From positions 496,001-560,000 of the forward strand of contig NZ_AUAS01000001.1 of NCBI RefSeq assembly GCF_000428845.1: a DNA stretch of 64,000 nucleotides, given 5' to 3'. Every line of letters starts with the position of its first letter. Within the stretch, counting starts at the first letter, position 1. The translations under genes were made by a program, and so were the position numbers. The DNA is from Dyadobacter alkalitolerans DSM 23607. GTDB lineage: Bacteria > Bacteroidota > Bacteroidia > Cytophagales > Spirosomataceae. Below, in pieces: positions 32,103 to 41,829 of this stretch. The notes beneath the pieces are model-generated. The model saw only the letters and a list, made by a program, of their open reading frames with translations, had not been told where the DNA came from and ran no database searches.

Positions 32103-34844
32103 ATGACATACAAATACTTCCTTGTTTTGCTTTTTATAGTTGCGGGTAAGCTGTCTTTCGGGCAGGGAGCGGGCAATTTTGTAAGCTACGAGAAGGGCAA
32201 AGGCAGCATCAGCATCCAGGGTAGCAAAGGTTTGCTGATTATTCAGAGTTTCTCCCCGGAAATATTTGAGGTTCAAGTGCTCCCTGCCAAAAATGCGCCG
32301 GGTCTTGACAATTCTTACTCCGTAATTCTCCCGCCTTCAACGGCTGCACTTAACATTGTTGAAACTAAAGACAACATTGAAATACGAACGGAAAAGTGCA
32401 CGCTAGCAATCGACAAGTTTCCGCTGAATGTTGCATTAAAGTCTGGTAATGCAGTTAAAATCAAGGAAATGCGGGGATTTGTGCAGACGAAGGATTCGGT
32501 CAGCTATCTTTTCAACATTAATCCAAAAGACGTTTTTCATGGCGCGGGCGGGCGCCCTTTCGGCCCCGATCTCAACCGGAAAGGCTTTGATTTTTATAAT
32601 TCCTGGGAATACGAATATTTTGACCAGTCAACGGGTTTATCCCAAAGCCTGAATGTTCCTTTCATAGTCTGTTCTCACAAATACGGGCTGTTTTTTGACA
32701 GCGACAGACCGGGTTCCATGCGCATGTATGTGGGCGCTGTGGATTCGACATTGCTGCGCGTGGAGTCGGCAAGCACGGGGAAATGGGCTTATTACCTGAT
32801 CCATGGCAATGATAATGATGAGATTCTTGCTAATTATACGCTTCTGACGGGCCGGCAGCCACTGCCTTCGCGCTGGGCTTTTGGTTACATTCAGTCCAGA
32901 TCGGGTTATGCCAATGAGAGTGATGCGACGGTGGCCATTTCGAAACTTCAAGATCAGGGATTTCCCGTGGATGCCTTGGCGTTGGATTCACATTGGTATG
33001 GCGGTCAGAATGTGCGGGGGAACATGGATTGGGATCCGAAAAACTGGCCTAATGCAGTGGGAATGGTGAAAAGCTTGCTGGATAAAGGTGTCAAAACCAT
33101 TTTAATTGCAGATCCCTACATTAGCACCAAGTCCATTAGTTACAAACCAGCGGAAGCGCAATCTCTTTTTACAAAAACTCCTAACAGCGGCCAAACCTAC
33201 GCAATGAACGTAGGCACTGCAACGACCGGACTGCTTGACATTTTCAAAACTGCTGCCCAAACCTGGCTTTGGGAAAAACACAAAAAACTGGCCGCTCAGG
33301 GCGTTGCGGGCTGGTGGAGCGAGAAAACAGAGCCGGACCCGCACCCGATGAATGCCGTGCACGAGCTCGGCAATGCCTTTCAGATACATAATCTGTATTC
33401 TCTTTTTTGGTCCAAAACCTTTTACAATAACTTCACAAAAGACTTTCCTGAAGAGCGGATTTTTCACATGACACGCTCTGGCTGGGCGGGTTCGCAGCGT
33501 TATGGGGCCTTGCCCTGGAGTGGCGATGTGAGTCGTTACTGGGCTGGTTTGAAGCTCCAAATCCCGATCCTGGTGCAGGCTGGCATGTCGGGAATGGGTT
33601 ATATGCATTCGGATGTGGGCGGGGCCGTAATCATGTCCGATAAGGCAGAAAAGGATGAAGAGCTGGATTTACGCTGGTTTCAGTTTGGCACATTTATGCC
33701 GATTTTGAAAGTGGCCGGCCACCGTGAGAATGTAGAACCGTTCAATCTCAGCGAGCCGTTTTACAGCACGGTCAAAAAATATGCAACCGTGCGTTACCAG
33801 CTTCTGCCGTACATTTATTCACTGGCCTGGAAAAACAGCATTTCAGGAAGGCCAATCTGCTTGCCAATGGACTATTTCAACAATGTCAGGGCGCTTGGTA
33901 ACCTGGGTGATCAGTATTTCTTTGGAGAAAATCTGCTGGTTGCGCCCGTTCTGCTGCATGGAATGCCGTCACGGAAAATCGTTTTGCCGCCTGGGAAATG
34001 GTTTAACTTCTGGAACAACGAAGTGTATAATGGTAACACGAATGTTTTCCCAAAACTCACAGTTGACAACATTCCGGTCTATGCCAGAGGCGGCAGCTTT
34101 ATTCCTATGGCCACTTCCACGACCAAAAAAACTACCGACCAATACAGTTCCGACAGCTTGACCGTGCGGTTTTACCAGGACATTTCGGTTCCGACATCCA
34201 CATTCACCATGTTCCACGATGACGGCATTAATCCCAATTCCTTGACCAAATCAAAATATGAACTCGTCGAATTTGGAGGAAAGGTTTCCAATGACCAGGT
34301 GAATGTGACGGTTCAGCGGACAAAAAACTTTGATAAATCCCTTGCCAAGAGACATTTAATATTTGAAATAAAAAACCTTACCTCCAATCCAACTACCGTA
34401 ACGCTCAATAGTCAATCGATACCGGTCGTTTATACAAACACCGAATTCAAGAACAACACGGCTTATTACGACTTGCTGGACAAGCAGCTGCAAGTGCAGT
34501 TTGACTGGGATTGCAATACAACAGCCAACATTGCGGTCACGCGTGAGGGCCTCGACGTGATTACCGGCTCCGAGCCGAAAGCGAATGATCTTGTGTTGAA
34601 TATTTTTCCAAACCCCGCCCGGTCCCCTGTTTCGGTAAAAGTGAATGTTCCAGAAACGGGCAACTATGAGCTGGAAGTATACAATGTTGCCGGGGTTTTG
34701 GTCTATAAGAGTGCATTAGGACAGCATAGCAAGGGTAAAGTGCTGGATCTGAGCTTGGATCTGCGCGTTTCGGGCGGTGCGTATGTGGTGAGGCTTCGGA
34801 ATAGGCAGGGGCAGTATTTTACAAAGAAAATAGTTATTCAATAG
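32103..34844 (+). CDS. GH31 family glycoside hydrolase with T9SS sorting tail
   Basis: A 913-residue secreted enzyme: signal peptide (1-21), N-terminal beta-sandwich, GH31 (beta/alpha)8 barrel (about 230-560), C-terminal sandwich and a type A T9SS sorting domain (NIFPNPARSPVSVKVNVP ... TKKIVIQ). GH31 enzymes act on alpha-glucosides and xylosides or transfer glucosyl units. The acid/base is Asp475 in WSGDVSRYW. The nucleophile loop reads GWWSEKTEPDPHP; in the related GWWxDLGEPE loop the nucleophile is Asp, but here Glu407 occupies that position. This may lower or alter activity. T9SS export implies a surface or secreted place. It is 2 bases before the DUF4249 gene, suggesting one operon with the receptor downstream. 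Confidence 0.88.
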   Translation: MTYKYFLVLLFIVAGKLSFGQGAGNFVSYEKGKGSISIQGSKGLLIIQSFSPEIFEVQVLPAKNAPGLDNSYSVILPPSTAALNIVETKDNIEIRTEKCTLAIDKFPLNVALKSGNAVKIKEMRGFVQTKDSVSYLFNINPKDVFHGAGGRPFGPDLNRKGFDFYNSWEYEYFDQSTGLSQSLNVPFIVCSHKYGLFFDSDRPGSMRMYVGAVDSTLLRVESASTGKWAYYLIHGNDNDEILANYTLLTGRQPLPSRWAFGYIQSRSGYANESDATVAISKLQDQGFPVDALALDSHWYGGQNVRGNMDWDPKNWPNAVGMVKSLLDKGVKTILIADPYISTKSISYKPAEAQSLFTKTPNSGQTYAMNVGTATTGLLDIFKTAAQTWLWEKHKKLAAQGVAGWWSEKTEPDPHPMNAVHELGNAFQIHNLYSLFWSKTFYNNFTKDFPEERIFHMTRSGWAGSQRYGALPWSGDVSRYWAGLKLQIPILVQAGMSGMGYMHSDVGGAVIMSDKAEKDEELDLRWFQFGTFMPILKVAGHRENVEPFNLSEPFYSTVKKYATVRYQLLPYIYSLAWKNSISGRPICLPMDYFNNVRALGNLGDQYFFGENLLVAPVLLHGMPSRKIVLPPGKWFNFWNNEVYNGNTNVFPKLTVDNIPVYARGGSFIPMATSTTKKTTDQYSSDSLTVRFYQDISVPTSTFTMFHDDGINPNSLTKSKYELVEFGGKVSNDQVNVTVQRTKNFDKSLAKRHLIFEIKNLTSNPTTVTLNSQSIPVVYTNTEFKNNTAYYDLLDKQLQVQFDWDCNTTANIAVTREGLDVITGSEPKANDLVLNIFPNPARSPVSVKVNVPETGNYELEVYNVAGVLVYKSALGQHSKGKVLDLSLDLRVSGGAYVVRLRNRQGQYFTKKIVIQ

Positions 34845-34846
34845 CC

Positions 34847-36058
34847 ATGAATTACAGGCTTTCGTTTTTGCTAACCTTTCTTGTCACGGGCATTACGGCC
34901 TGTGTGGAGCCATATGGCGTCACTTTCGAGACGGCGAAAGAATATGTTGTGGTGGACGGCGTGCTTACGGATCTGGACGTTCCGCAGTTTATTTCCTTAT
35001 CCAAAACCAATCCGGAAGCGACCAACGAAAGTTCGGAATTCACGCAGACGATCTGGACCAAAGGCCTATCCACATTGCCGCTGGAAAAAGCAAAGGCGAA
35101 GGTGATTGTAAACGGAACACAGGTGCTTAACCTTACTGAAACGGAGCCGGGCATTTATCAGTTGCCCGCCAACTTCAAAGGAAAAGTAGGCGATGCCTAT
35201 GAGTTGGAATTTTTAACAGAAAAAGGAAAACTCTATAAATCTTCTTCTGAAATCATGCCGCCGGTTTCAGCCGTGAATCGCGCGTATGACGTTTTTAACC
35301 CCAAAGGAATTCCAAAGCTTTCTGAATATTATGGCGAATTCACGCCCAGCAACGACATTTATCTTGATTTTGACGACCCTGCGGGCGAGAAGAATTTTTA
35401 CCGCTGGCAATGGACGCTCTGGGAATTGCAAAAAAACTGCACAACATGCAATCAGGGTAAATACTATCTTTTCGATGCGGAAAACGGCGTGGATGGCGAC
35501 TGTTTCAAAGACCTTACATTAAAATACAACGACATTTACGACTACACCTGCGAGGACCTTTGCTGGGATATTTTTTATAGCAAAGACATCACCATTTTCT
35601 CGGACATTTACACAAACGGACAGGGACAAAAAGACAAGCTCGTGGCGCAGATCCCGCTTTTACAATCCAATCCGTGCCTGGTAAGCCTGCAACAAAATTC
35701 ACTCACACCTAATGCTTATCGTTTTCTGAAACTCATTCAGGATCAGGCAAATAATTCAGGAACACTGGCAGACACGCCACCCGCGCCCATTCAAGGCAAT
35801 GTTACCAATCAGAAAGACAAAAATGAGCTGATCATCGGGTTCTTTACTGCTTCCTCCGTTTCGGAATACCGGACAATGCTCTGGCGGAAAAATATCAAGA
35901 ATGCGGCGGTGTTGAACCAGCTTTTCAAAACCATTCACAACCGCGACCCTATCCTGGAAGAGCGCTCCGCCGGGCGGCCATACATTCCGCTGGCGATTTG
36001 TAAAAAAAGCAGGTCGCGCACGCCGTTTTTACCCAAAGACTGGAAATGGACGCAATAA
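34847..36058 (+). CDS. DUF4249 lipoprotein, partner of a TonB receptor
   Basis: A 403-residue lipoprotein (lipid site at Cys in GITACVEPYG). The start of the mature part, EYVVVDGVLTDLDVPQFISL, and LEFLTEKGKLYKSSSE fit DUF4249, a Bacteroidota family usually encoded next to TonB-dependent receptors in a manner like SusD. A Cys-rich loop (NCTTCNQGKYYLF; CEDLCWDIF) occurs near residues 195-240. It is coupled to GH31 upstream (2-base gap) and to the receptor downstream (11-base gap), so the three are likely one operon. Its role is probably to help capture or pass the receptor's ligand; this is inference. Confidence 0.88.
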   Translation: MNYRLSFLLTFLVTGITACVEPYGVTFETAKEYVVVDGVLTDLDVPQFISLSKTNPEATNESSEFTQTIWTKGLSTLPLEKAKAKVIVNGTQVLNLTETEPGIYQLPANFKGKVGDAYELEFLTEKGKLYKSSSEIMPPVSAVNRAYDVFNPKGIPKLSEYYGEFTPSNDIYLDFDDPAGEKNFYRWQWTLWELQKNCTTCNQGKYYLFDAENGVDGDCFKDLTLKYNDIYDYTCEDLCWDIFYSKDITIFSDIYTNGQGQKDKLVAQIPLLQSNPCLVSLQQNSLTPNAYRFLKLIQDQANNSGTLADTPPAPIQGNVTNQKDKNELIIGFFTASSVSEYRTMLWRKNIKNAAVLNQLFKTIHNRDPILEERSAGRPYIPLAICKKSRSRTPFLPKDWKWTQ

Positions 36059-36069
36059 ATGAATTGCGA

Positions 36070-38460
36070 ATGAAGGGATTATACATTTTTCTTTTCTTAC
36101 TAGTTAATGTCGTCAACGCTTCCGCGCAGGGGCTTACCATCACGGGCTCGGTGCGTGATTCAGCTACGCGCGCGCCTTTGCCCGGAGCCAGCATTGTGAT
36201 CGATTACAGGAAAAGCTGGTCGGCGGCGGAAATGGATGCGAAAGGCAATTTTACCATTAACATTCCAAATGGCGATCACGTCCTCGTAATCCGGCATGTG
36301 GGTTACGAAGCATTCAAAGTTTTTATCAAAAGCGGCACGCAGAAAGCGCATTTCGATGTGCTAATGACTACAACGTCGAGCCAGCTGGAAGAGGTTATCA
36401 TTACCAGCAAAGGTTTTGACCAAACTATCCGGCAGCCCATTCTCGGTTCGTTGCAGATCAACATTAAGACGCTCGAAAAGCTGCCTTCAGCATTCGGGGA
36501 ACTTGACATTCTGCGCAGCCTGCAAATGCTACCGGGCGTTTCCAGCGTCGGCGAGGCTTCCAATGGTGTCAATATCAGAGGCGGGACCACGGACCAAACG
36601 CTCATTTTGCTCGACGATACGCCTATCTTTAATCCCACTCATATGTTCGGGCTGTTTTCGGTTATTCCGCCGAATACAGTTAATAGTCTGGATCTGTATA
36701 AAGGCAATGTGCCGGCGCGCTTCGGTGGCCGGGTGGCATCCGTCCTTGATATTTCAACCAAAAATCCTAATCTGGAAAAGCTCAGGCTCGAAGGCGGTAT
36801 CAGCCTCATTTCAAACCGGTTAATGGTCGATGTGCCAATCATCAAGGGGAAACTGGGTGTGTATGTAGCTGGCCGTGGGGCTTTTAATGATTTTATTTTG
36901 CCCAAACTTGGCAAGCAGCTGAATAACATCAGCGCCAAGTTTGGCGAGCTTTCTGCTAAGTCGTTTTGGAAGATCAATCAAAAGAATACGCTCACATTCA
37001 TGGGCTATTACAGCAATGATTATTTCAAAACAGACCTGTTAACTAACCTGCCCAATGTGGTCGGGACGGACACTTATTACAAGCACATTACGACCAACGG
37101 CATGCTGCGCTGGCTGCACGTGATCAGTCCGGAGGTTACATTGCAAACGACGGCCATTTATGCTAAATACACGCCTGACATTGGCACAGCGGAAAAGGAA
37201 ACGGGCAATGTGGTGAAGCTGGAATCGGCCGTGGAGCAGCGTCAGGTGAAGTCGAACATTAACTATCAATTGGCCAACCACAAGTTTGAAACGGGATTTA
37301 TCGGCACGCAATATGTCATTGCACCCGGCACCTTGCAGCCGGGACTGAGCAAGAGCGTCAACTACATTGCAACGCCCACTGAGCATGCTAATGAAGTGGC
37401 CTGGTATGCCGATGATGAGATCAATTTCTCCAAAAAACTGGCCGTTTCGCTCGGATTGCGCTATTCGTTCTTTATGGCGACGGGCAAGGCGGTTGTTAGA
37501 AATTATCTGCCCGGCCAGCCGAGGGATGATTTTTCGGTTCTGGATTCAACGGTTTATAACAAAGGTAAAGTTTCGAAATCCTACGGCGGGCCGGAGCCGC
37601 GTGTGGGTGTGCGCTATGCGCTGAATGACCGGATTTCGCTCAAATTCGGCTACAACCTGATGCGGCAATACATTCAGGTGGTTTCCAACACGGCCACGCC
37701 TATCCCCACTTCCCGCTGGAAAACGAGCGATATGCACATTAAGCCGCAGATCAGCCATTTGTTTACGGCTGGATTCTACCAATCGTTTGATGAGGACATT
37801 TATGAGATCACGCTGGAAGGTTATTACCGCAATGCCAAAAATATCATTGATTACAAGCCAGGCGCAGATTTCCTGTTGCAGCAATATCCAGAAACGCAGA
37901 TGATCCAGGGGAGAAACAAGTCCTATGGCCTGGAAATGATGCTTTCTAAAAAGAAGGGGAAACTCAAAGGCTGGGCTAATTACACCTATGCAAGATCCCT
38001 GAACATTGTAGACCGGGACGCCGCATTGATCGAACAAGTGAACCGTGGCGACTGGTATCCGGCCAATTACGACAAACCGCACACATTCAACGCTTCCCTG
38101 GACATTACAGTCGACACGCACAATTCATTCGGATTCACCTTCGCATACAGCACCGGAAGGCCTTATTCTGAGCCGATTGGCTTTATTAATTACCAGAACA
38201 ACGTTTACCCATTCTACGATAAGCGTAACAACAAGCGCATTCCCGATTATCATCGCCTCGACTTTGCATGGAACATTTACAATCCGACCATGAAAAACCG
38301 CCACTGGCAGGGGCATTGGACATTCTCGATTTACAATCTCTACGCGCGCAAGAATGCTTATTCCGTCTTTTTCAAGACCGAAAATGCCGTTACCAAAAGC
38401 TATAAGCTGAACATTTTCGCAACGCCGATCGCGACGGTTGCCTATAACTTCACTTTTTGA
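36070..38460 (+). CDS. TonB-dependent receptor with carboxypeptidase-like N-terminal domain (DUF4249 partner)
   Basis: A 796-residue outer-membrane protein. Order: signal peptide (MKGLYIFLFLLVNVVNASAQ), carboxypeptidase-like domain (LTITGSVRDSATRAPLPGAS), linker with EEVIITSKG, plug (LQMLPGVSSVGEASNGVNIR; LYKGNVPARFGGRVASVLDI) and barrel ending AYNFTF. The frame is open to an ATG at 36046 overlapping the previous gene, but the ATG at 36070 starts exactly at the signal peptide, so I use it. With the DUF4249 lipoprotein and GH31 enzyme it forms an operon suited to use of an alpha-linked glycan; the ligand is unproven. Confidence 0.88.
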   Translation: MKGLYIFLFLLVNVVNASAQGLTITGSVRDSATRAPLPGASIVIDYRKSWSAAEMDAKGNFTINIPNGDHVLVIRHVGYEAFKVFIKSGTQKAHFDVLMTTTSSQLEEVIITSKGFDQTIRQPILGSLQINIKTLEKLPSAFGELDILRSLQMLPGVSSVGEASNGVNIRGGTTDQTLILLDDTPIFNPTHMFGLFSVIPPNTVNSLDLYKGNVPARFGGRVASVLDISTKNPNLEKLRLEGGISLISNRLMVDVPIIKGKLGVYVAGRGAFNDFILPKLGKQLNNISAKFGELSAKSFWKINQKNTLTFMGYYSNDYFKTDLLTNLPNVVGTDTYYKHITTNGMLRWLHVISPEVTLQTTAIYAKYTPDIGTAEKETGNVVKLESAVEQRQVKSNINYQLANHKFETGFIGTQYVIAPGTLQPGLSKSVNYIATPTEHANEVAWYADDEINFSKKLAVSLGLRYSFFMATGKAVVRNYLPGQPRDDFSVLDSTVYNKGKVSKSYGGPEPRVGVRYALNDRISLKFGYNLMRQYIQVVSNTATPIPTSRWKTSDMHIKPQISHLFTAGFYQSFDEDIYEITLEGYYRNAKNIIDYKPGADFLLQQYPETQMIQGRNKSYGLEMMLSKKKGKLKGWANYTYARSLNIVDRDAALIEQVNRGDWYPANYDKPHTFNASLDITVDTHNSFGFTFAYSTGRPYSEPIGFINYQNNVYPFYDKRNNKRIPDYHRLDFAWNIYNPTMKNRHWQGHWTFSIYNLYARKNAYSVFFKTENAVTKSYKLNIFATPIATVAYNFTF

Positions 38461-38490
38461 AGAACACAGCAAATTTGTAATGCTGCGAGA

Positions 38491-41400
38491 CTATTTTTTA
38501 CGCCGGATCACCACGAGCTTGTCGTCATTCCGGGCGGCCACGATGGCATTACCGCTTTTCAACTTGATGTTTTTCAAATACTTGACCTGCCCTTTGACCT
38601 GAAAACCTTTCAATGATTCGGGTGTGAAGTTGCAGTTGCCGCGGTTGATGAGCACCGTGCCGAAATCGCTGTCATAACGGCCCATTTGAATGTTGCAGTT
38701 ATAAAAATTACCCATAATTAGCACATCGGGCAGCTTGTCGCCGTTGGCATCGATGATCTGCGCGTCGTAAAATGGCGTCCATTGCGCTTTGTATCCCAAT
38801 GGTTTTACTTCAAAATTGCCTTTGCCATCATTGACCAGAATGGCGTTTTCAAAATAATCCGCTGATAAAACTTGCGCTTCTTTCAGCTTGTCCTCGCCTA
38901 CAATATCGCCAATGTTGGCTTTGGCAAAATCGGTTGCGAAAATGTATTTTTTGCGGATCACGGGCATTTGTTTTTCCATTTCCAGCTTGGTCGGGAAAAG
39001 TGCTTCTTTGCCATTCAGGTTATAAGTCAGCAGCGGTTCCTTGCGGCCGTTTCCGTCATAATCATTGATATACATTTTCACCGGCTGCGCAGCATTTGCT
39101 TTCAACCGGCTGTTCAAACCCAGGTTTCCAGCCAGGATATCCAGGTCACCGTCGCCATCAAAATCATAAGGCATGACGAAATTCCACCAGCCCTTTTTGT
39201 CCGTCAGCATTTTTTTGGAGAAGCTTTTGCCGTTGTTCTGCATCATCACAATCCCGTCCCATTCCAACGCCAGCACCAGATCCTGATCGCCATCTTTGTC
39301 CGTATCGGCCAGTTTCGCATTTTTTACATAACCAATGTTCGAAAGTTCCTTCCCATACTGGCTGGTAACATCCGTAAATTTGCCCGAACCATCATTTTTA
39401 AGTAGATAAGACTTCGGAATCTCACCATAATTGAGCGGCACGGCACGACCACCAATGAACAAATCCACGACCCCATCACCCGTAAAATCAAACGGAACAA
39501 CGCACGAAGCGGTCACGTAAATATTTGTAAATGCATCCGCCTTAGCGCTCAGATTCCCCTTGCCATCATTCAGATAAATCCGTGGCATCTGAAATTCGGA
39601 ATTGTTCACATACTCATTGCCGCCCGTCGCCACCACAAGGTCCACATGGCCATCGCGGTTTACATCCACCCAATCGGCACTGACTTCCTCATAAGTGCTG
39701 TCTTTCAGCAATGCTGGCTGTAATGATTCCTTAAAAACGCCCGCATTCGTTTGCAAAAACAGATGATTCCGATGCTTTTTGGAAGAACCAACGAAAATAT
39801 CATCCAGGCCATCGTGGTTAATGTCTGCAATCGCCAAAGCCGGCCCGTCAGCAGTTACTTCAAATGGAATGAGTGAGTTACGGTCAAACTCTACGAAATT
39901 ATTTTCCTCATGCTTCACGTTCACACCCAGCTGCGCCGCAATGTCTTCGAATGTATAATCCTTGGTTTCCCGGCTGGTTTTGAATTTTTGATAATCGAAA
40001 ACAGGCAGGTCATTTTTGTGGGTTAATGTCAGCGAATCCTTCAAATCAGCCGATTTAAGCACCTGAAAATGGTTATCCGGCCAGATTACAAACACGGAAT
40101 CCACTTCCGTCTTTTTACCCAAACCAAGATGCAAAGGCACTTCCATACTCGACTGAAAACCCCGAACCGGAAATTTCTCAAAACTCAGCACTTTGTCTTT
40201 TTTAAAAACCAGACATTTTGTGCCAATGGCATTGCGGTTGCCCTGATTTCCTTTGAGATAAAGCCGTGTAAAATCACTTTTAGCAGCCTTTTTATCATTC
40301 AAATTTTCGTATACAAATGCCTTTTCGTTAATGTTATTCGTTACAATGTCCAGGTCGCCATCATTGTCAAGATCGGCATAAACAGAACCATTAGAATATG
40401 AAACCTGATCATTCCGGATCAAGCCGTCCATATCCTTGAACGCCAGATCGCCCTTATTGGCAAAAAACTTATTATTCAGCTTAATTTCAGGCAGTTTGTC
40501 TGCTAAACCCGGATCATTTTCATCGAAATTTTTATTCCGGATCTTCTCCTGAACCACGTCATCCGAAACAAATTTGATGTAATCCGTATCATTCATCCGC
40601 TTTGGAATGCCATTGGAAATGAAGAGGTCTTTTAAGCCGTCATTATTGAAATCGGAGAAAAGAGCTGCCCAGGACCAGTCTGTGGAATGCACGCCGGAAT
40701 ACATGCCAGTCTCGCTAAATGTGCCGTTTCCATTGTTGTATTGGAGGTTATTCCGCGCAAACTGGTAATTATAACCCTGCCGGATCTTGTATTTGAAAAT
40801 GCTGTACATGTCCTCCCCTTCTGATTTTTTGAGGATTTCATAGTTGGACGGAAGCATATCCAGCGATACGATTTCGGGAAAAATGTCATTGTTCAGATCC
40901 CCAATGTCCACGCCCATTGAAAACTGGCTCGTATGCATCAGCGACGAATCCGTCATATCCCGGAACGCGCCATTTTTCTGATTGATATACAAATAATCAT
41001 TTTCGTGAAAATCGTTACCAATGTACATGTCGGGATAACCGTCAAAATTAATGTCGCCAACGCCCAGTCCAAGGCCATAACCCAGCGCAGAACTGTGAAT
41101 GCCGGTTGTTTTGGAGACTTCCACATATTTTCCGTTGTCATTTTTGAACAACTTGTCGCCAGCCAGCGGATGATATACATTCTCAAAAAGCGCCCTGCGG
41201 CCAAATGTGCCATTCTGGTGAACCGAATGATTGAGCTGGAACATGTCCAGATCGCCGTCCAGATCATAATCAAAGAACATCGCCTGCGTTCCAAAAACGA
41301 CCAGATCGAGCCCATATTCCTTTGATTTTTCAGCATAAACCGGCACGCCATCCTTGATCTCCTGGCATACAAAAAGCAGGTTGTGCCCCTTCATCGATTC

Positions 41401-41826
41401 ATAATCCCCAACCTGACTAATGTAAATGTCCAGCATGCCATCCTGGTTAATGTCCACTATTGAGACGCCATTAGACCAGCCTTTATCACCTTTAAAATTC
41501 GCCTTTTCCGTCACATCCTCGAACTTCATGCCCGACTTGTTCAAGTAAATGCGGTTGGGCTCCTGGTTGGCCGTAAAGCAGAGGTCGATCAGTCCGTCGT
41601 TGTTCAGATCCCCGGCTCCAACCCCGCCTCCATTGTAAAAATACATGTAGTAAAATATGTTGAAATCCTTGGTTGGTTTCAGCGTGTTGGAGAAGGCGAT
41701 CCCGGTTTTTTCCGCGGTTAGCAGGTCAAAATCATACTCGGCAATGTCCTTTTCCCTGGCGCAGGAAAAACCGGCCAGGATGAAAGCAATGAGCAGAATT
41801 TTGGTAAATGTTTTTTGAAAAAGCAT
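38491..41826 (-). CDS. FG-GAP/VCBS-repeat lipoprotein with ASPIC/UnbV domain (CRTAC1-like), copy B
   Basis: An 1111-residue lipoprotein (Cys in LAGFSCARE). It has about 14 calcium-binding-like DxNxDG repeats such as GDLNNDGLIDL, VDINQDGMLDIY, ADLDNDGDLDIV and VDVNRDGHVDLV, forming beta-propeller blades in two blocks. Between the blocks an ASPIC/UnbV domain is seen (GNRNAIGTKCLVFKK; FPVRGFQSSMEVPLHLGLGK; VFVIWPDNHF). The family includes cartilage acidic protein 1; its bacterial role is unknown, though adhesion or ligand binding is commonly proposed. It starts 3 bases after its 1116-residue paralogue, so both are co-transcribed downstream of SusC/SusD. Confidence 0.9.
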   Translation of the reverse strand: MLFQKTFTKILLIAFILAGFSCAREKDIAEYDFDLLTAEKTGIAFSNTLKPTKDFNIFYYMYFYNGGGVGAGDLNNDGLIDLCFTANQEPNRIYLNKSGMKFEDVTEKANFKGDKGWSNGVSIVDINQDGMLDIYISQVGDYESMKGHNLLFVCQEIKDGVPVYAEKSKEYGLDLVVFGTQAMFFDYDLDGDLDMFQLNHSVHQNGTFGRRALFENVYHPLAGDKLFKNDNGKYVEVSKTTGIHSSALGYGLGLGVGDINFDGYPDMYIGNDFHENDYLYINQKNGAFRDMTDSSLMHTSQFSMGVDIGDLNNDIFPEIVSLDMLPSNYEILKKSEGEDMYSIFKYKIRQGYNYQFARNNLQYNNGNGTFSETGMYSGVHSTDWSWAALFSDFNNDGLKDLFISNGIPKRMNDTDYIKFVSDDVVQEKIRNKNFDENDPGLADKLPEIKLNNKFFANKGDLAFKDMDGLIRNDQVSYSNGSVYADLDNDGDLDIVTNNINEKAFVYENLNDKKAAKSDFTRLYLKGNQGNRNAIGTKCLVFKKDKVLSFEKFPVRGFQSSMEVPLHLGLGKKTEVDSVFVIWPDNHFQVLKSADLKDSLTLTHKNDLPVFDYQKFKTSRETKDYTFEDIAAQLGVNVKHEENNFVEFDRNSLIPFEVTADGPALAIADINHDGLDDIFVGSSKKHRNHLFLQTNAGVFKESLQPALLKDSTYEEVSADWVDVNRDGHVDLVVATGGNEYVNNSEFQMPRIYLNDGKGNLSAKADAFTNIYVTASCVVPFDFTGDGVVDLFIGGRAVPLNYGEIPKSYLLKNDGSGKFTDVTSQYGKELSNIGYVKNAKLADTDKDGDQDLVLALEWDGIVMMQNNGKSFSKKMLTDKKGWWNFVMPYDFDGDGDLDILAGNLGLNSRLKANAAQPVKMYINDYDGNGRKEPLLTYNLNGKEALFPTKLEMEKQMPVIRKKYIFATDFAKANIGDIVGEDKLKEAQVLSADYFENAILVNDGKGNFEVKPLGYKAQWTPFYDAQIIDANGDKLPDVLIMGNFYNCNIQMGRYDSDFGTVLINRGNCNFTPESLKGFQVKGQVKYLKNIKLKSGNAIVAARNDDKLVVIRRKK

Positions 41827-41829
41827 GAA

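Noticed and set aside
36046..36069. Overlapping start of the TonB receptor within the DUF4249 gene
   Set aside because: The ATG at 36070 begins exactly at the signal peptide, so the upstream codons are probably not translated.
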